Source: Gammaproteobacteria bacterium (GTDB taxonomy: Bacteria; Pseudomonadota; Gammaproteobacteria; Chromatiales; Chromatiaceae). Taken from it: 5,039 bases of DNA. Position 1 is the first letter of the stretch. Every line of letters begins with the position of its first letter. Below the pieces are notes generated by a model. The model had not been told where the DNA came from. It was given only the letters and a program-made list of their open reading frames with translations, and ran no database searches. Positions 4,940-5,039 of this stretch are shown one piece after another. The stretch is taken from NCBI GenBank assembly GCA_030620735.1, contig JAUXDV010000159.1:1-5039 (forward strand). Reading direction: 5' to 3'. The position numbers and the translations under genes are program-made.

Positions 4940-5039
4940 TGGTTGACTCCAGTAAATCATCAAAACCCTGCGGCTCAAACAAAGCCACTGCATGCAGCTT
5001 GCGATCGATGCGCCGTGCCAGCCCTGTGAGGACTTTACC
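4932..5039 (-). CDS. fabD: Malonyl-CoA:ACP transacylase, C-terminal end, cut by the window edge
   Basis: FabD moves malonyl from CoA to ACP, giving the two-carbon donor for FabF. Only the last 35 codons and the TGA stop are visible, reading from the right edge of the window. They begin GKVLTGLARRID, which matches the GxGKVLTGLxKRI block at the C-terminal end of FabD proteins, and continue to a less conserved acidic tail ending LLESTNE. The catalytic Ser and His lie outside the window. The stop (4934-4932) falls inside fabG: AATGAGTGA carries both the fabG ATG and this TGA, an 8-bp overlap that suggests coupled translation. Identity rests on the short motif plus gene order, which together make it nearly certain. 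Confidence 0.9.
   Translation of the reverse strand, partial: GKVLTGLARRIDRKLHAVALFEPQGFDDLLESTNE
4947..4951 (-). promoter_or_regulatory. Ribosome-binding site of fabG
   Basis: TGGAG on the minus strand, inside the end of fabD, ends 7 nt before the ATG at 4939. It decides the fabG start against the longer in-frame option at 4993. Confidence 0.8.

Noticed and set aside
4940..4993. Longer FabG with 18 extra N-terminal residues
   Set aside because: The extra residues lie within the coding end of fabD and are unlike FabG N-termini, and the Shine-Dalgarno points to the ATG at 4939.
1..5039. Search for a novel system, mobile element, CRISPR array or foreign gene
   Set aside because: Seven conserved housekeeping genes in standard order fill the window, and the three gaps are short. 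Nothing suggests an insertion or an undescribed gene.

Overview
The window is a stretch of bacterial chromosome in which every recognisable gene lies on the minus strand. In transcription order (right to left) the genes are fabD (3' end only), fabG, acpP, fabF, pabC, mltG and tmk (5' part only). This is the classic type II fatty-acid synthesis cluster, in the order familiar from Escherichia coli and other Gammaproteobacteria. The proteins look gammaproteobacterial but not enteric: ACP, FabG and FabF resemble the E. coli proteins closely, whereas MltG and PabC are clearly more diverged. The exact genus cannot be read from the sequence. Base composition is moderate and looks even across the window, with no sign of a mobile element, CRISPR array, tRNA, rRNA or foreign island.

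Layout. At 4932-5039 is the C-terminus of FabD (malonyl-CoA:ACP transacylase), whose stop overlaps the fabG start. fabG (4199-4939) is followed by a 207-bp gap holding a long stem-loop, a good sigma-70 type promoter and a roughly 94-nt acpP leader with its own perfect hairpin. Then come acpP (3761-3991), a 123-bp gap, and fabF (2393-3637). pabC (1574-2392) begins at the base after the fabF stop. A 117-bp gap without a convincing promoter precedes mltG (422-1456). tmk (1-425) overlaps the mltG stop and runs off the left edge.

How the genes work together. FabD loads malonyl groups onto the acyl carrier protein AcpP, FabF condenses them with acyl-ACP, and FabG reduces the resulting 3-ketoacyl-ACP. 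The last three genes are co-located by operon history rather than by pathway. PabC makes p-aminobenzoate for folate, MltG is a membrane-anchored lytic transglycosylase that cleaves nascent peptidoglycan, and Tmk phosphorylates dTMP for DNA synthesis. The set therefore links membrane, wall, folate and DNA precursor supply.

Expression pattern. acpP, fabF and fabG have good Shine-Dalgarno sequences and ATG starts, and acpP has a dedicated promoter. pabC and tmk appear to use TTG starts placed on or next to the preceding stop codon, which suggests low, coupled translation at the end of the operon.

I found no previously undescribed gene system. The points most worth a second look are regulatory: the fabG-acpP spacer with its strand-specific RNA hairpin, promoter, repeat and leader hairpin; the in-frame fabF-stop-TTG-TTG-TTG junction; and the forced TTG start of tmk.
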